Source: Parus major (Eukaryota; Chordata; Aves; Passeriformes; Paridae). From it: a DNA stretch of 64,000 nucleotides. The notes beneath the pieces were generated by a model that ran no database searches, was not told the DNA's origin, and worked only from the letters and a program-made list of their open reading frames with translations. Both the position numbers and the translations under genes were made by a program. The DNA is taken from the NCBI RefSeq assembly GCF_001522545.3, contig NC_031799.1:33075354-33139353 (forward strand), given 5' to 3'. Positions within the stretch are counted from its first letter, which is position 1; each line of letters begins with the position of its first letter. Positions 63,926 through 64,000 of the stretch are shown here, in pieces.

Positions 63926-64000
63926 ACATCAAAATATTCCATGGATCTGTGACACTCATTCTACACGTAAGAAAGAAATCAGAGTGCACAGTTCTCGTCC

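Larger units (their letters stand above)
59024..64000 (-). other. MLLT3: MLLT3 intron 2 (3' portion; continues beyond the window)
   Basis: No exon 2 sequence (first half of the YEATS domain) is found up to 64000. The stretch contains a 23-base A run (60377-60399), a tRNA-Ile/CR1 SINE, an LTR-like element and a CR1 fragment near the edge. Confidence 0.85.

Noticed and set aside
59024..64000. MLLT3 exon 2 (first half of YEATS domain)
   Set aside because: I looked for the conserved GFTHDWMVF, NIQHF and HESFP coding segments on the minus strand and did not find them; they should lie past 64000.

Overview
This window is vertebrate nuclear DNA, almost certainly from a bird and probably a passerine. 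The coding sequence is sparse and split by GT-AG introns of up to about 11.7 kb. The dispersed repeats are mainly CR1 LINE fragments ending in the avian 'ccttccaac...attctgtgattctgtga' tail. One element near 62.2 kb joins a tRNA-Ile-like head to a CR1 tail, which is the structure of the passerine TguSINE1 family.

One gene accounts for all the coding sequence I can support. It is MLLT3 (AF9), on the minus strand and read from high to low coordinates. The window holds the 3' part of the gene: human-equivalent exons 3 to 11 (59023 down to the stop codon at 5625-5627). I also see one additional in-frame exon at 42794-42913 that is not in the human AF9 protein as I know it but resembles the corresponding segment of the paralogue ENL (MLLT1). 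Exons 1 and 2 (N-terminus and first half of the YEATS domain) were not found and should lie beyond base 64000. All exon phases join into one open frame of 512 codons after the split Val codon, including the additional exon.

Layout: 1-5624, a 22-unit AAT microsatellite, then the probable 3' UTR and downstream flank. 5625-19092, five exons for the C-terminal half, including the ANC1-homology domain that binds AF4/AFF, DOT1L, CBX8 and BCOR. 22686-35108, the Ser-rich exon and the large Lys/Ser-rich linker exon. 42794-42913, the ENL-like extra exon. 54073-59023, two exons for the second half of the YEATS acyl-lysine reader. 59024-64000, intron 2 with the SINE, an LTR-like element and a CR1 fragment.

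The encoded protein joins two functions: the YEATS domain reads acylated or crotonylated histone lysines, and the C-terminal domain recruits elongation and H3K79-methylation machinery. The middle is a disordered linker. Its polyserine tract, more than 40 residues in human, is only five uninterrupted serines here. No other protein-coding gene, functional tRNA, rRNA or CRISPR array was found. The remaining short open frames look like chance frames in introns or decayed CR1.
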